Assembly: GCF_900112395.1 (NCBI RefSeq)
Contig: NZ_FOLN01000002.1
Span: 583,954-647,953 of the forward strand
Reading direction: 5' to 3'
DNA: 64,000 nucleotides
Origin: Algibacter lectus
GTDB taxonomy: Bacteria > Bacteroidota > Bacteroidia > Flavobacteriales > Flavobacteriaceae
Part shown: one piece after another, positions 1 through 8,775 of the stretch
Layout: every line of letters begins with the position of its first letter
How positions within the stretch are numbered: position 1 is the stretch's first letter
The notes under the pieces: model-generated
Database searches by the model: none
What the model was told of the DNA's origin: nothing
The model's input: only the letters and a program-made list of their open reading frames with translations
Translations under genes and position numbers: made by a program

Positions 1-127
1 AGAACCAGACAATTTTCAAAATGTTTACATTCCTGGTTTCAACAAAACATACGATAGCAATAGTATTGGCGTAGGTTTTGGCTATACATTATCTTACCGC
101 ATTCCACTTTACAAAAAAGACAACTAG
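1..127 (+). CDS. 3' end of an outer-membrane beta-barrel protein (partial)
   Basis: Only the last 41 codons lie in the window, read in the frame that starts at base 2 and stops with TAG at 125-127. The tail alternates hydrophobic/aromatic and polar residues (GVGFGYTLSYRIPLYKK), as in the last strand of an outer-membrane barrel. It ends 30 bp before the next gene on the same strand, so the two may be co-transcribed. The family cannot be named from this fragment. Confidence 0.6.
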   Translation, partial: EPDNFQNVYIPGFNKTYDSNSIGVGFGYTLSYRIPLYKKDN

Positions 128-157
128 TATATTTTTAACGCGTTTAATACCACTAGA

Positions 158-1723
158 ATGAAACGTTCCTTTTACTTTATATTCACCATAGGTTTTTTAA
201 TGCTTTGGAGCTCTTGTCGTAAAGATTTTGAGTTTTCTCCAAGCACGGGGAATCTAACATTTTCGAGAGATACGGTATACTTAGATACTGTTTTTTCAAA
301 AATTGGTTCTAGTACATATAATTTAAAAGTTTATAATAAAAGTGATAGCGATATATCTATTCCTTCGGTAAAATTAACTTTAGGTGAAACTTCTAATTAC
401 CGCTTAAGCGTAGATGGTATTGCTGGTAAATCTTTCGAAAACGTTGAGCTACTAGCAAAAGACAGTCTTTATATTTTTATAGAAACTACCGTTGATATTG
501 AAAATGAAGCTGCAACATCAGGCCAATTTTTATACACCGATGCTATAGAATTTGATAGCGGAACAAAACAACAAAAAGTAGAATTGGTTACCCTTATTCA
601 AGATGCCATTTTTATATATCCTAATCGTGATAATACCACAAAAGTAGTTGAAACATTAACTCTTAACGTTGATGGAGAAACTGTAGAAACCGATTTACAA
701 GGTCGAGAATTATTACCAAACGAACTTAATTTCACAAACGATAAGCCTTACGTTATCTATGGTTTTGCTGCAGTACCAAACAATGAAACCTTAACTATAG
801 ATGCCGGTGCGCGTATATATTTTCATTCGGAATCAGGACTATTAGTAACTAACGGAGCTTCTTTAAAAGTGAATGGAGCTTTAAGTAACGACAAAGAAAC
901 ATTAGAAAATCAAGTTATTTTTGAAGGCGACCGATTGGAACCTGACTTTTCTGAAACTCCAGGGCAATGGGGAACCATTTGGCTTTTTGATGGTAGTATA
1001 GACAATATTATCAATTACGCCACTATTAAAAATGCCAACGTTGGTATTTTATGCGATGGAGACCCAAACGCTACAAACCACAAATTAAACATAACAAACT
1101 CTCAAATTTATAATTCAGGTAGTTTTGGTATTATGGGCAGAAACACCTCTATTGCTGGAGAAAATGTTGTAATTAATAATGCCGGACAATCTTCTTTTGC
1201 TGGAACTATTGGTGGCAGATACAATTTTACACATGCTACTATTGTAAATTATTGGGATAACGGCTTTAGACAATTACCTTCTGTGCTTTTAAATAATTTT
1301 GTTTTAGATGAAGATAACAATGCTACCCTAGCCGATTTAGGTGAAGCAAATTTTAACAACTGTATTATTTACGGCAATGATAATCCTGAATTTTTATTAG
1401 AACAAATAGAAGACGAAACCGTTGCATTCAACTTTAAATTCACCAATTGTTTATTGCGTTTTCAAGATGATAGCAACTTCTTCTCAGATGAAGTATACAA
1501 CCTAACGGATACTAATCACTTTGAAAATAACATCTTTAATAAAACACCCGATTTTAAAGATACCGATTTAAATGAATTTATAATTGGAGCCAATTCCGAA
1601 GCTATAAACCAAGCTAATGCCACGTTTGCGGCACAAGTACCAACCGATATTTTAGGAGTAAACAGAACTACCTCTGCAGATATTGGAGCATACCAGCATA
1701 TTACATTTCCTGAGGAAGAATAA
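158..1723 (+). CDS. Surface lipoprotein with right-handed parallel beta-helix
   Basis: A 521-residue protein. The N-terminus has a lysine/arginine start, a hydrophobic stretch and a lipobox ending WSSC, with Cys20 as the probable lipidation site, so it is a lipoprotein of the cell envelope. Residues about 20-150 form an all-beta region. From about 190 onward Asn-rich short strands (INYATIKNANVG, LNITNSQIYNSG and similar) look like rungs of a parallel beta-helix, the fold of pectate-lyase-like and other surface proteins. The C-terminus (ILGVNRTTSADIGAYQ) is the common end of such right-handed helix proteins. No lyase catalytic residues can be assigned and the ligand is unknown. It follows the partial barrel gene by 30 bp. 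Confidence 0.75.
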   Translation: MKRSFYFIFTIGFLMLWSSCRKDFEFSPSTGNLTFSRDTVYLDTVFSKIGSSTYNLKVYNKSDSDISIPSVKLTLGETSNYRLSVDGIAGKSFENVELLAKDSLYIFIETTVDIENEAATSGQFLYTDAIEFDSGTKQQKVELVTLIQDAIFIYPNRDNTTKVVETLTLNVDGETVETDLQGRELLPNELNFTNDKPYVIYGFAAVPNNETLTIDAGARIYFHSESGLLVTNGASLKVNGALSNDKETLENQVIFEGDRLEPDFSETPGQWGTIWLFDGSIDNIINYATIKNANVGILCDGDPNATNHKLNITNSQIYNSGSFGIMGRNTSIAGENVVINNAGQSSFAGTIGGRYNFTHATIVNYWDNGFRQLPSVLLNNFVLDEDNNATLADLGEANFNNCIIYGNDNPEFLLEQIEDETVAFNFKFTNCLLRFQDDSNFFSDEVYNLTDTNHFENNIFNKTPDFKDTDLNEFIIGANSEAINQANATFAAQVPTDILGVNRTTSADIGAYQHITFPEEE

Positions 1724-1807
1724 GAACTTCATTGTTTTTAATAGTTATTCAAATGTTTTTTATAATTTAAAACACATAACAAAACTCAACTCTATTCAAT
1801 TAAATAT

Positions 1808-2518
1808 ATGAGCATATTCTCTTATCACCTTGTTAGAATTCCATTTATATTGGCGATAAAAGGCTTGCTCTCAGCCCCTATTAAAAGAAACACTAAAGGA
1901 CTAATTCATTCTGAATACATGACAGCAATGACATTAGGCTCTCCAATTATTTCTACTTCCAGATTTCTTATAAAACAGGTCGCTATTTTTGCACAATGGG
2001 AAAACGAAGAAGCTCTTGAAGATTATTTAAAAAAAGAAAAACTTGGTAAACTCCTGGCTAAAGGTTGGCACGTTCGGTTAGAGTTTATGAGGGAATGGGG
2101 AAAGATAAGCGGATTCAAAATCCCTGAACGGAAAGCAACATTAGAAAGCGAGCTATCTCCTGTTGTGGCCGTTACAATTGCTAGAATGAAACCCTTAGCA
2201 ATTCCAAGATTTTTGCATTGGGGAAGACCTGTTGAAAAATTAGTTCGTGACCACGAAGGTACTTTACTTTCATTAGCCTCAGTAAGGTTTCCTAATACAG
2301 TTTCTACCTTTTCTATTTGGAAAACAGAAGAGGAAATGACCAATATGGTTCACGGCCATAGTGCCATGCCTAAACCAAAAAGACATTCAGACGCCATGAA
2401 AGAGCGGGAACGAAAAGATTTTCATTTTGAATTTACAACTTTACGTTTTAAACCTATTTCTGAATTTGGCTCTTGGAAAAACAAAGAGAATTATATTCCT
2501 AATCTTAAAAAGAATTAA
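1808..2518 (+). CDS. Spheroidene monooxygenase (CrtA)-like protein
   Basis: A 236-residue soluble protein. The second half (VVAVTIARMKP near residue 118, then FLHWGRPVEKL, LASVRFPNTVSTFSIWKTEEEM, and a His-rich HGHSAMPKPKRHSDAMKERE segment) matches the layout I know for CrtA-like spheroidene monooxygenases: an alpha/beta ferredoxin-like fold with a conserved TFSIW motif and His residues. CrtA is a haem oxygenase of carotenoids, but many homologues occur in bacteria without spheroidene, so the substrate here is open. No carotenoid genes are nearby. The stop codon is directly followed by the ATG of the next gene, so the two are surely co-transcribed. Confidence 0.6.
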   Translation: MSIFSYHLVRIPFILAIKGLLSAPIKRNTKGLIHSEYMTAMTLGSPIISTSRFLIKQVAIFAQWENEEALEDYLKKEKLGKLLAKGWHVRLEFMREWGKISGFKIPERKATLESELSPVVAVTIARMKPLAIPRFLHWGRPVEKLVRDHEGTLLSLASVRFPNTVSTFSIWKTEEEMTNMVHGHSAMPKPKRHSDAMKERERKDFHFEFTTLRFKPISEFGSWKNKENYIPNLKKN

Positions 2519-3388
2519 ATGGGAATTGCTATTTTAAAACAAAACTTACAAGATTTAATTACCCAACAATGGGTCATATTATTTGGAAAAAAAATCACCA
2601 AGAATCAATATGAATGGCTTTTGGGTCCTTTTGGAACCACAAAAGGCATTGGTGTGAAATTTATTAAGCAACTAGCTAAAAACGAGCAACTAACAATAGA
2701 TGAGAAAGAAAATGATAAAGGAATATTATCATCTATAAATCAGCTAAATTTATCTAGTGAAGCACAACATAAATTATCTAAAAACGTCATTGATTTCTAC
2801 GAAAACACAAGTAATTACGATTTCGATTTAAAAGTAAAGTGGAATCCTTTTTTTAAAGTATTCGGCATATTATTGAGATTATTATTTAGTAATCGTATTG
2901 AACAGCTAAACGTTCCTATTGAGAATATCGAGGATTCAAAATCATTAAAAAGTGATATAATTCATTTGTTAGATGCTAAAACAAAAAAAGTTAAACGCAC
3001 TATATGGCTTAGAACTTTTAAAACATCAGGAGAAGTAGTGTATTCAGGTGTTTATGAAACTTGCGTAATACCATCAGGACAAACGTGTATTAAAGCCATA
3101 TTTCCTTTACCAAACGGAAACGCTACAGTCATTTTAAGTCCAAGTGTTGGAGAAAACGGCGAACTCATTTTAACATCCTCAGGAAAGAAAATTGGTGATA
3201 GTGGTTTTTACTTTTTGCTAAACGACTCCAAAGGAAACTTATGGACTAAATTCATCAAATCATTTAAAGACGAGCTCGTAGTTGGTTCTAAAAATGAAAA
3301 CATTACGGCTCTACAAACCTTAACGTTATGGAATTTAAGAGTGCTACAATTTCAATATACAATAAATAAAAAAACGTCTGAAATATAA
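2519..3388 (+). CDS. Conserved hypothetical protein paired with the CrtA-like gene
   Basis: A 289-residue protein I do not recognise. Its ATG begins on the base after the upstream TAA, which indicates translational coupling with the CrtA-like gene. There is no signal peptide. Residues about 120-136 (FFKVFGILLRLLFS) are hydrophobic and could be a membrane-associated helix, followed by a beta-rich C-terminal half (VYSGVYETCVIPSG, VILSPSVGENGELILTSS). The gene is closed by a strong hairpin whose left arm contains the stop codon. Function unknown; context suggests it serves with the CrtA-like protein. Confidence 0.6.
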   Translation: MGIAILKQNLQDLITQQWVILFGKKITKNQYEWLLGPFGTTKGIGVKFIKQLAKNEQLTIDEKENDKGILSSINQLNLSSEAQHKLSKNVIDFYENTSNYDFDLKVKWNPFFKVFGILLRLLFSNRIEQLNVPIENIEDSKSLKSDIIHLLDAKTKKVKRTIWLRTFKTSGEVVYSGVYETCVIPSGQTCIKAIFPLPNGNATVILSPSVGENGELILTSSGKKIGDSGFYFLLNDSKGNLWTKFIKSFKDELVVGSKNENITALQTLTLWNLRVLQFQYTINKKTSEI

Positions 3389-3407
3389 TTTCAGACGTTT
3401 TTTTTAT
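3372..3407 (+). terminator. Rho-independent terminator
   Basis: Inverted repeat AAACGTCTGAAAT/ATTTCAGACGTTT with a 3-base loop, followed by a T-run. The stop codon of the preceding 289-residue gene sits inside the stem. The A-run on the other side lets it also serve the opposite strand, where the small 48-residue gene ends at 3412. Confidence 0.85.
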
Positions 3408-3411
3408 TTTT

Positions 3412-3558
3412 TTAATTTAAGAGCGTTTCAAACTCCAGATTGTTATATTTCACAACTTTAAGCGCTTTGGAATAGTTGAGAAGAAAATTAATAGTCTCCT
3501 CCTTGGGCTCAAGTTTTTCTGGGTTTCCAATAGATTTCTTAGAGTAAATTTTTTCCAT
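3412..3558 (-). CDS. Small conserved-looking protein (48 aa) downstream of ECF sigma factor
   Basis: Open frame of 48 codons starting at 3558 (MEKIYSKKSIGNPEK) and ending at the TAA at 3412-3414. It is highly charged at the N-terminus and then has an amphipathic helix (ETINFLLNYSKALKVV). It lies 67 bp after the ECF sigma gene on the same strand and directly before a shared terminator, so it probably belongs to that transcript. I recall similar tiny proteins in Flavobacteriaceae but cannot name a family. A role with the sigma factor is inference from position only. Confidence 0.6.
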   Translation of the reverse strand: MEKIYSKKSIGNPEKLEPKEETINFLLNYSKALKVVKYNNLEFETLLN

Positions 3559-3625
3559 TTCTTTCAAATTAAAGTTAATTTAAATAGTAAACGCAGCAAA
3601 ATTCACTTTATTGTATTTAGTAAAA

Positions 3626-4210
3626 CTAATCGGTTAAAACAATGTTATGCTTCTCAATTATTTTACGTAGGTTTATTAAAGCATAGCGCATTCTTCCTAA
3701 AGCTGTATTGATGCTAACGCCTGTTCTTTCAGATATTTCTTTAAAACTCATATCATTATAAATACGCATTAAAAGCACATCACGTTGATCTTCCGGAAGC
3801 TCATCCACCAAACGGCGCACATCGTTCTCAACCTGTTCCTTAATAATTGCTTTTTCAGCATTTAAACTGCTATCACTAAGCACCGAAAAAATACTAAATT
3901 CACCTGTGTTATCAAATTTAGGCATACGGCTGTTCTTTCTAAAAAAGTCGATTACCAAGTTATGCGCAATACGCATTACCCAAGGTAAAAATTTGCCTTC
4001 TTCATTGTAAGCTCCTCGTTTTAAGGTTTTAATAACCTTAATAAAAGTATCCTGAAAAATATCGTCGGCAACATCGCCATCATATACTTTCGAATAAATA
4101 AAACTGTAAATTCTTTGCTTGTGCCTTTTTATAAGTACTTCTAAAGCACATTCATCGCCTTTAATGTAGTTACTAACTAAAATAGCATCTGTAGTAGGTT
4201 CGTGTTTCAT
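3626..4210 (-). CDS. ECF-type RNA polymerase sigma factor
   Basis: Sigma-70 family protein of 194 residues counted from the ATG at 4210 (MKHEPTTDAIL); an in-frame ATG at 4249 would add 13 residues, but the shorter start matches homologues better. Region 2 includes the segment DDIFQDTFIKVIKTL and the -10 recognition stretch FLPWVMRIAHNLVIDFFRK. Region 4 near the C-terminus has the helix-turn-helix YNDMSFKEISERTGVSIN followed by ALGRMRYALINLRK. It directs RNA polymerase to a regulon I cannot infer. No classical anti-sigma gene adjoins it; only the 48-residue ORF follows. Confidence 0.9.
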   Translation of the reverse strand: MKHEPTTDAILVSNYIKGDECALEVLIKRHKQRIYSFIYSKVYDGDVADDIFQDTFIKVIKTLKRGAYNEEGKFLPWVMRIAHNLVIDFFRKNSRMPKFDNTGEFSIFSVLSDSSLNAEKAIIKEQVENDVRRLVDELPEDQRDVLLMRIYNDMSFKEISERTGVSINTALGRMRYALINLRKIIEKHNIVLTD

Positions 4211-4414
4211 AATCATTACTTTATGGTAAAGAAAACTGGGTTTTCTCAAAAATTAAAATTTTTAAAGTAATGTTATGCGATAGGCAGGTGTTGATTTATA
4301 ATTAATTAGCTGATTCAAAGATAACAAGAATCGTTCCTAAAAAACAAAAATTAATTATTTTTTTTTAACATTTCTTTACTAGTCATTCTATTTTTTATGC
4401 TCACAGACTTATAT

Positions 4415-4422
4415 TATCTTTG
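4415..4422 (+). promoter_or_regulatory. -7 promoter element for uvrA
   Basis: TATCTTTG matches the Bacteroidota -7 consensus TAnnTTTG. Transcription should start about 7 bases downstream, before the ATG at 4445 but after an in-frame ATG at 4397, which argues for the later start of uvrA. Confidence 0.6.
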
Positions 4423-4444
4423 TGAAATTTGCATACAAAAGCCT

Positions 4445-7228
4445 ATGACTACTAATCTTTCCGAAGTTGATCCAAAACAAAACATCATTATAAAAGGTGC
4501 CAAATTACACAACCTAAAAAATATCGATGTTGTTATACCAAGAAACAAATTGGTGGTTATTACGGGGCTTTCAGGCTCTGGAAAATCGAGTTTAGCCTTC
4601 GATACGCTTTACGCGGAAGGCCAACGTCGCTATGTAGAAAGTTTATCTAGTTATGCGCGCCAGTTTTTAGGGCGTCTAAACAAACCAAAAGTAGACTATA
4701 TAAAAGGTATTGCGCCAGCCATAGCCATCGAGCAAAAGGTAAACTCTACCAACCCAAGATCTACAGTAGGTACTACAACCGAAATTTACGATTATCTCAA
4801 ATTATTATTTGCCAGAATAGGTAAAACAATATCACCAGTTTCTGGAGATGAAGTTAAAAAAGATACGGTTACCGATGTTTTAAATTACTTAAAAACATTT
4901 CCTGAACGCGAAAAAATGCTACTCCTCGCTCCTATTCATTTAGAAGAAGGACGAACTATAGAAGATAAATTAAAGGCTCTAAATCAACAAGGTTACGCTA
5001 GAATAAAAATTAATGAAGACGTTGTTAGAATAGACGACGCTACAAAAATTGGTAAAAAAGACAAAATTTTATTAGTTGTAGATCGTATTATTACTAAGCA
5101 CGAAGAAGATTTTTACAACCGCTTAGCCGATGCCATACAAACTGCATTTTTTGAAGGTAAAGGCGAATGTACCATCGAAACTTTAAAGGATAATAAACAA
5201 CGTACTTTTAGCAATAAATTTGAGTTGGATGGCTTAAACTTCTTAGAGCCTAATGTGCATTTATTCAGTTTTAACAATCCTTACGGAGCCTGTCCAACAT
5301 GCGAAGGTTATGGAGATATTGTTGGTATTGACGAAGATTTAGTTATTCCAAACACCGCTTTATCGGTTTACGAAAGCGCCATTTTCCCTTGGCGTGGTGA
5401 GTCTATGAGTTGGTATAAAGACCAATTGGTAAACAACTCGCATAAATTTGATTTTCCAATACATAAACCTTATTTCGAACTTACCGAAAAACAGCAACAA
5501 CTTATTTGGGATGGTAATAAACATTTCGAAGGTTTAAACGGCTTTTTTGCAGAGTTAGAATCTAAAGCATATAAAATTCAAAACCGCGTGATGTTATCCC
5601 GTTACCGCGGAAAAACTAAATGTAAAACCTGTAATGGCAAACGTTTACGCGTAGAAGCTAACTATGTAAAAGTAGGCAGCGCTAGCATTTCCGATTTAGT
5701 AGAAAAACCCTTAGATCAATTAGCCGAATTTTTCAATAACCTAGAATTAAACGAGCACGACACCACTATTGCTAAACGTTTATTGAAAGAAATTAATAAC
5801 CGTTTAGAGTTTTTAGCCAACGTTGGTCTCGATTACTTAACCATAAATAGAAAATCGAACACACTTTCTGGTGGGGAAAGTCAGCGTATAAATTTAGCAA
5901 CCTCTTTAGGTAGTAGTTTAGTGGGCTCTATGTATATTTTAGATGAGCCTAGCATAGGCTTGCACCCAAAAGATACCGAACGTTTAATAATGGTTTTAAA
6001 GTCCCTACGCGATTTAGGTAATACCGTAATTGTTGTAGAGCACGACGAAGATATCATGAAGGCTGCCGATAGCATTATCGATATTGGTCCTGAGGCAGGA
6101 ACCTTTGGCGGACACGTTGTTGCGCAAGGTGATTACGATGCTATTTTGGCTTCCGACTCGTTAACAGCTCAATACTTAAACGAGACTTTAAAAATTGAAG
6201 TTCCTAAAAAACGCCGTCAATCTAAATACTACGTCGATATAAAAGGAGCTCGCGAAAATAACCTTAAAAACATAGATGTTCGCTTTCCATTAGGTATGTT
6301 AACTGTAGTTACAGGTGTTTCTGGTAGCGGAAAAAGTACGCTCGTTAAAAAAATATTACACCCAGCTTTACAGAAAAAGCTAACCGATTTTGGTGACAAA
6401 CCCGGACAATTTTCTAGTTTAGAAGGCAATTTTGCAAACATAAAACAAATTGAATTTGTAGATCAAAACCCTATTGGGCGTTCATCTCGATCCAATCCGG
6501 TTACTTATATAAAAGCTTACGATGATATTCGTGCCTTATTTTCGAAGCAGAAATTAAGTGTTATTAGAAACTATCAAGCCAAACACTTTTCGTTTAATGT
6601 AGATGGTGGACGTTGCGAAACCTGTAAAGGTGAAGGCGAAGTGACTATAGAAATGCAATTTATGGCCGATGTGCACCTAGAGTGCGAAACCTGTAAAGGC
6701 AAACGCTTTAAAAAAGAAGTGCTCGAAGTTACCTTTGCAGATAAAAATATAGACGATATTTTAAACCTAACTATTGACGATGCCGTGGCTTTTTTCGAGG
6801 CTAACGATCAGGCTAAAATTAAGAACAAACTCCAACCGCTGCAAGATGTAGGTTTGGGCTATGTAACCCTTGGGCAAAGCTCCTCTACCCTTTCTGGTGG
6901 CGAGGCCCAGCGTATTAAACTAGCGTCATTTTTGGGTAAAGGCAACAAAAAAGAAAAGGCACTCTTTATTTTCGATGAACCTACAACGGGACTGCATTTT
7001 CACGATATTCAAAAACTATTAAAATCTTTTAATGCTTTAATTGAAAACGGACATTCTATTATTGTTGTCGAACATAATATAGAGCTTATTAAGTGTGCCG
7101 ATTTTATTATCGATTTAGGACCTAAAGGTGGTGAAACCGGTGGAAACCTTGTTGCTGTAGGAACTCCCGAAGAAATTATAAAAATTAAAACTTCGGAAAT
7201 TGGAAAGTATTTAGCTGAGAAAATTTAG
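4445..7228 (+). CDS. uvrA: Excinuclease ABC subunit A
   Basis: UvrA recognises bulky DNA damage in nucleotide excision repair, working with UvrB and UvrC. The chosen start at 4445 gives 927 residues, close to the family norm; a start at 4397 would precede the predicted promoter. Two ABC ATPase modules are present: Walker A GLSGSGKS at residues 41-48 and GVSGSGKS at 624-631, with signatures LSGGESQR (about 474) and LSGGEAQR (about 815). Zinc-binding Cys pairs appear near 283 (CPTCEGYG), 393 (CKTCNGK) and in the second half ([17 protein letters not shown]). Neither uvrB nor uvrC is nearby. The downstream gap holds two repeat-family copies. Confidence 0.97.
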   Translation: MTTNLSEVDPKQNIIIKGAKLHNLKNIDVVIPRNKLVVITGLSGSGKSSLAFDTLYAEGQRRYVESLSSYARQFLGRLNKPKVDYIKGIAPAIAIEQKVNSTNPRSTVGTTTEIYDYLKLLFARIGKTISPVSGDEVKKDTVTDVLNYLKTFPEREKMLLLAPIHLEEGRTIEDKLKALNQQGYARIKINEDVVRIDDATKIGKKDKILLVVDRIITKHEEDFYNRLADAIQTAFFEGKGECTIETLKDNKQRTFSNKFELDGLNFLEPNVHLFSFNNPYGACPTCEGYGDIVGIDEDLVIPNTALSVYESAIFPWRGESMSWYKDQLVNNSHKFDFPIHKPYFELTEKQQQLIWDGNKHFEGLNGFFAELESKAYKIQNRVMLSRYRGKTKCKTCNGKRLRVEANYVKVGSASISDLVEKPLDQLAEFFNNLELNEHDTTIAKRLLKEINNRLEFLANVGLDYLTINRKSNTLSGGESQRINLATSLGSSLVGSMYILDEPSIGLHPKDTERLIMVLKSLRDLGNTVIVVEHDEDIMKAADSIIDIGPEAGTFGGHVVAQGDYDAILASDSLTAQYLNETLKIEVPKKRRQSKYYVDIKGARENNLKNIDVRFPLGMLTVVTGVSGSGKSTLVKKILHPALQKKLTDFGDKPGQFSSLEGNFANIKQIEFVDQNPIGRSSRSNPVTYIKAYDDIRALFSKQKLSVIRNYQAKHFSFNVDGGRCETCKGEGEVTIEMQFMADVHLECETCKGKRFKKEVLEVTFADKNIDDILNLTIDDAVAFFEANDQAKIKNKLQPLQDVGLGYVTLGQSSSTLSGGEAQRIKLASFLGKGNKKEKALFIFDEPTTGLHFHDIQKLLKSFNALIENGHSIIVVEHNIELIKCADFIIDLGPKGGETGGNLVAVGTPEEIIKIKTSEIGKYLAEKI

Positions 7229-7239
7229 ATTTATTTTTT

Positions 7240-7340
7240 GGGCGTTACCCGAAAAAGGGTCGGGCTATCACTACTCAATCTTTTTGTTTTTTTAAGGAAA
7301 ACAAAAAGGATTTCAAACATGCCGTTCTATCCCTAACGCG
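7240..7340 (-). repeat. Dispersed structured repeat, copy A (type I)
   Basis: On the minus strand it begins GCGTTAGGGAT, continues GAACGG and a TTTGA motif, holds an internal hairpin (CTTTTTGTTTTCC ... AACAAAAAG), and ends GCCCGACCC, a CGGGT hairpin and TAACGCCC. The ends GCGTTA and TAACGC are complementary. It lies 11 bp after uvrA and shares blocks with five other intergenic copies in the window (7476, 10798, 18926, 34210, 45117). Confidence 0.75.
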
Positions 7341-7475
7341 GTGAAGTGAACCATTTTTTAAGTAGGCAATTTTCAGTCGCGGTATTCAGTACTCATTTAG
7401 ATAACTGAATACACTGTATCAAAAACAAAACAATACTTTTCCAAAACAAGAAGCACAGCTATACGAACTATCGCT
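7341..7475. other. Gap between repeat copies A and B, with GTATTCAGT inverted repeat
   Basis: No gene seen. It contains GTATTCAGT (7382-7390) and its inverted copy ACTGAATAC (7404-7412), the same core word that flanks the S23 pseudogene near 43 kb. The two surrounding repeat copies face each other across this segment. Confidence 0.5.
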
Positions 7476-7573
7476 GCAAACTATGCGCAAGGGATTGCAG
7501 AGTAAAGCCCACAGCCTGACGAAGGAAGTGCGAGGACTTGCAACGAAAAGCCCGACCCATTTCGGGTTGCGCC
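7476..7573 (+). repeat. Dispersed structured repeat, copy B (type II)
   Basis: Starts GCAAACTATGCGCAAGGGAT, has central blocks AAAGCCCACAG and GTGCGAGGACTTG, and ends AAAGCCCGACCC, TTTCGGG and TTGCGCC. Here the complementary ends are GCGCAA and TTGCGC, both changed relative to copy A so that pairing is kept. Confidence 0.75.
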
Positions 7574-7645
7574 AAAATAATTTATATATACAGAATGAAT
7601 TACTATAGCTGAGTTACAAAAAATGTATATCAGGTATAATTATTA

Positions 7646-8632
7646 CTAATATCCACCACGAATTTCTTGATGAATTTGTGTTTTGTATAAATCGATTAAC
7701 GCCTCCTGAACCTCTTGTGACAATGCTTCTAAAGTTGAAGCTTCCGCATTAGAAATAACATGTTTTGGCGAGCTCGCGCCCGGAATAATAGTACTCACCG
7801 CCTCATGATCGAGCAACCAACGCAAGGCCAATTGCACCATGGATAGGTGGCTTGGTAGAATATCTTTTTTTATAGTTTCTACAAATTCTATACCTTTTTG
7901 AAATGGCAGACCTGCAAAGGTTTCGCCCACGTTAAAGGCTTCTCCGTTTTTATTGTAATTACGATGGTCGTTTTCTGGAAAAACCGTGTCTTTTGTAAAT
8001 TTACCCGATAATAATCCGCTTGCCAAAGGTAAACGTACAATAATACCAACACCTTTAACCTGAGCTTGTGGCAACAAATCCGTAACCAGTTTTTGTCTGA
8101 ATATATTGAATATTACTTGTAGTGAAAGTAAGCCTTCTTGCTTAAGGCAAATTAAACCTTCTTCCACGGTTTCTACGCTAGCACCAAAATGTTTTATAAG
8201 TCCTTCTGCTTTTAATTCGCGTAACCAATCAAAAACATCACCGTCTTTTAAATATTGAATTGGGATGCAATGGAGTTGTAGTAAATCTAAAGCTTCGACA
8301 CCTAAACGTGCTATAGAAGCTTCTACACTTTGGCGTAAAATGGCTTTGGTATATTTATTTGGGTATGCATTGTCTGCGCGACCAAATTTAGTTGCTACAC
8401 GTATTGGTGTTTGGGTTGTTTTTAGAAATTCACCAATTAAGGTTTCACTTTTTCCGTTACCATAAACATCTGCGGTATCAAAAAAGGTGATGCCGCTTTT
8501 TACGGCTTCATTTAAAATCTCGAAGCCAGCTTCTTGAGATAGTCCTTCTCCCCAATCTGCTCCTAATTGCCAACAGCCTAAACCAACTTCACTAACTTTA
8601 AATCCGTGTATTCCTAATTCTCTTTTTTGCAT
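7646..8632 (-). CDS. Aldo/keto reductase
   Basis: A 328-residue NAD(P)H-dependent oxidoreductase of the aldo/keto reductase superfamily with a TIM-barrel fold. The catalytic tetrad is visible as Asp52, Tyr57 (DTADVYGNG), Lys82 (ATKFG) and His121 (LQLHC). The C-terminal cofactor-binding part has VSTIIPGASSPKHVISNA. Members reduce aldehydes and ketones; the substrate cannot be told. It is a single gene with its own promoter region, convergent with the uvrA side and separated from the next gene by a terminator. Confidence 0.92.
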   Translation of the reverse strand: MQKRELGIHGFKVSEVGLGCWQLGADWGEGLSQEAGFEILNEAVKSGITFFDTADVYGNGKSETLIGEFLKTTQTPIRVATKFGRADNAYPNKYTKAILRQSVEASIARLGVEALDLLQLHCIPIQYLKDGDVFDWLRELKAEGLIKHFGASVETVEEGLICLKQEGLLSLQVIFNIFRQKLVTDLLPQAQVKGVGIIVRLPLASGLLSGKFTKDTVFPENDHRNYNKNGEAFNVGETFAGLPFQKGIEFVETIKKDILPSHLSMVQLALRWLLDHEAVSTIIPGASSPKHVISNAEASTLEALSQEVQEALIDLYKTQIHQEIRGGY

Positions 8633-8718
8633 ACCGTAAAGTTATGCTTAAAAAGAGAACTGTCGAAAAAATTAAAACGATTTTAACACAACCTTTCTTT
8701 GAAACTTTAATTAAAAAA

Positions 8719-8750
8719 AAACACCTTTCATGACATCATGAAAGGTGTTT
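8719..8750 (-). terminator. Terminator after the serine hydrolase gene
   Basis: Near-perfect inverted repeat AAACACCTTTCATGA/TCATGAAAGGTGTTT with a 2-base loop and a T-run on the minus strand (A-run at 8712-8719). It is placed 25 bp after the stop of the minus-strand hydrolase gene. Confidence 0.85.
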
Positions 8751-8775
8751 TTAATTTTTAATAAAGAGTATATTA

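Noticed and set aside
4397..4444. Upstream start for uvrA (adds 16 residues)
   Set aside because: It precedes the predicted -7 element, and the added residues do not match UvrA; the ATG at 4445 gives the normal N-terminus.
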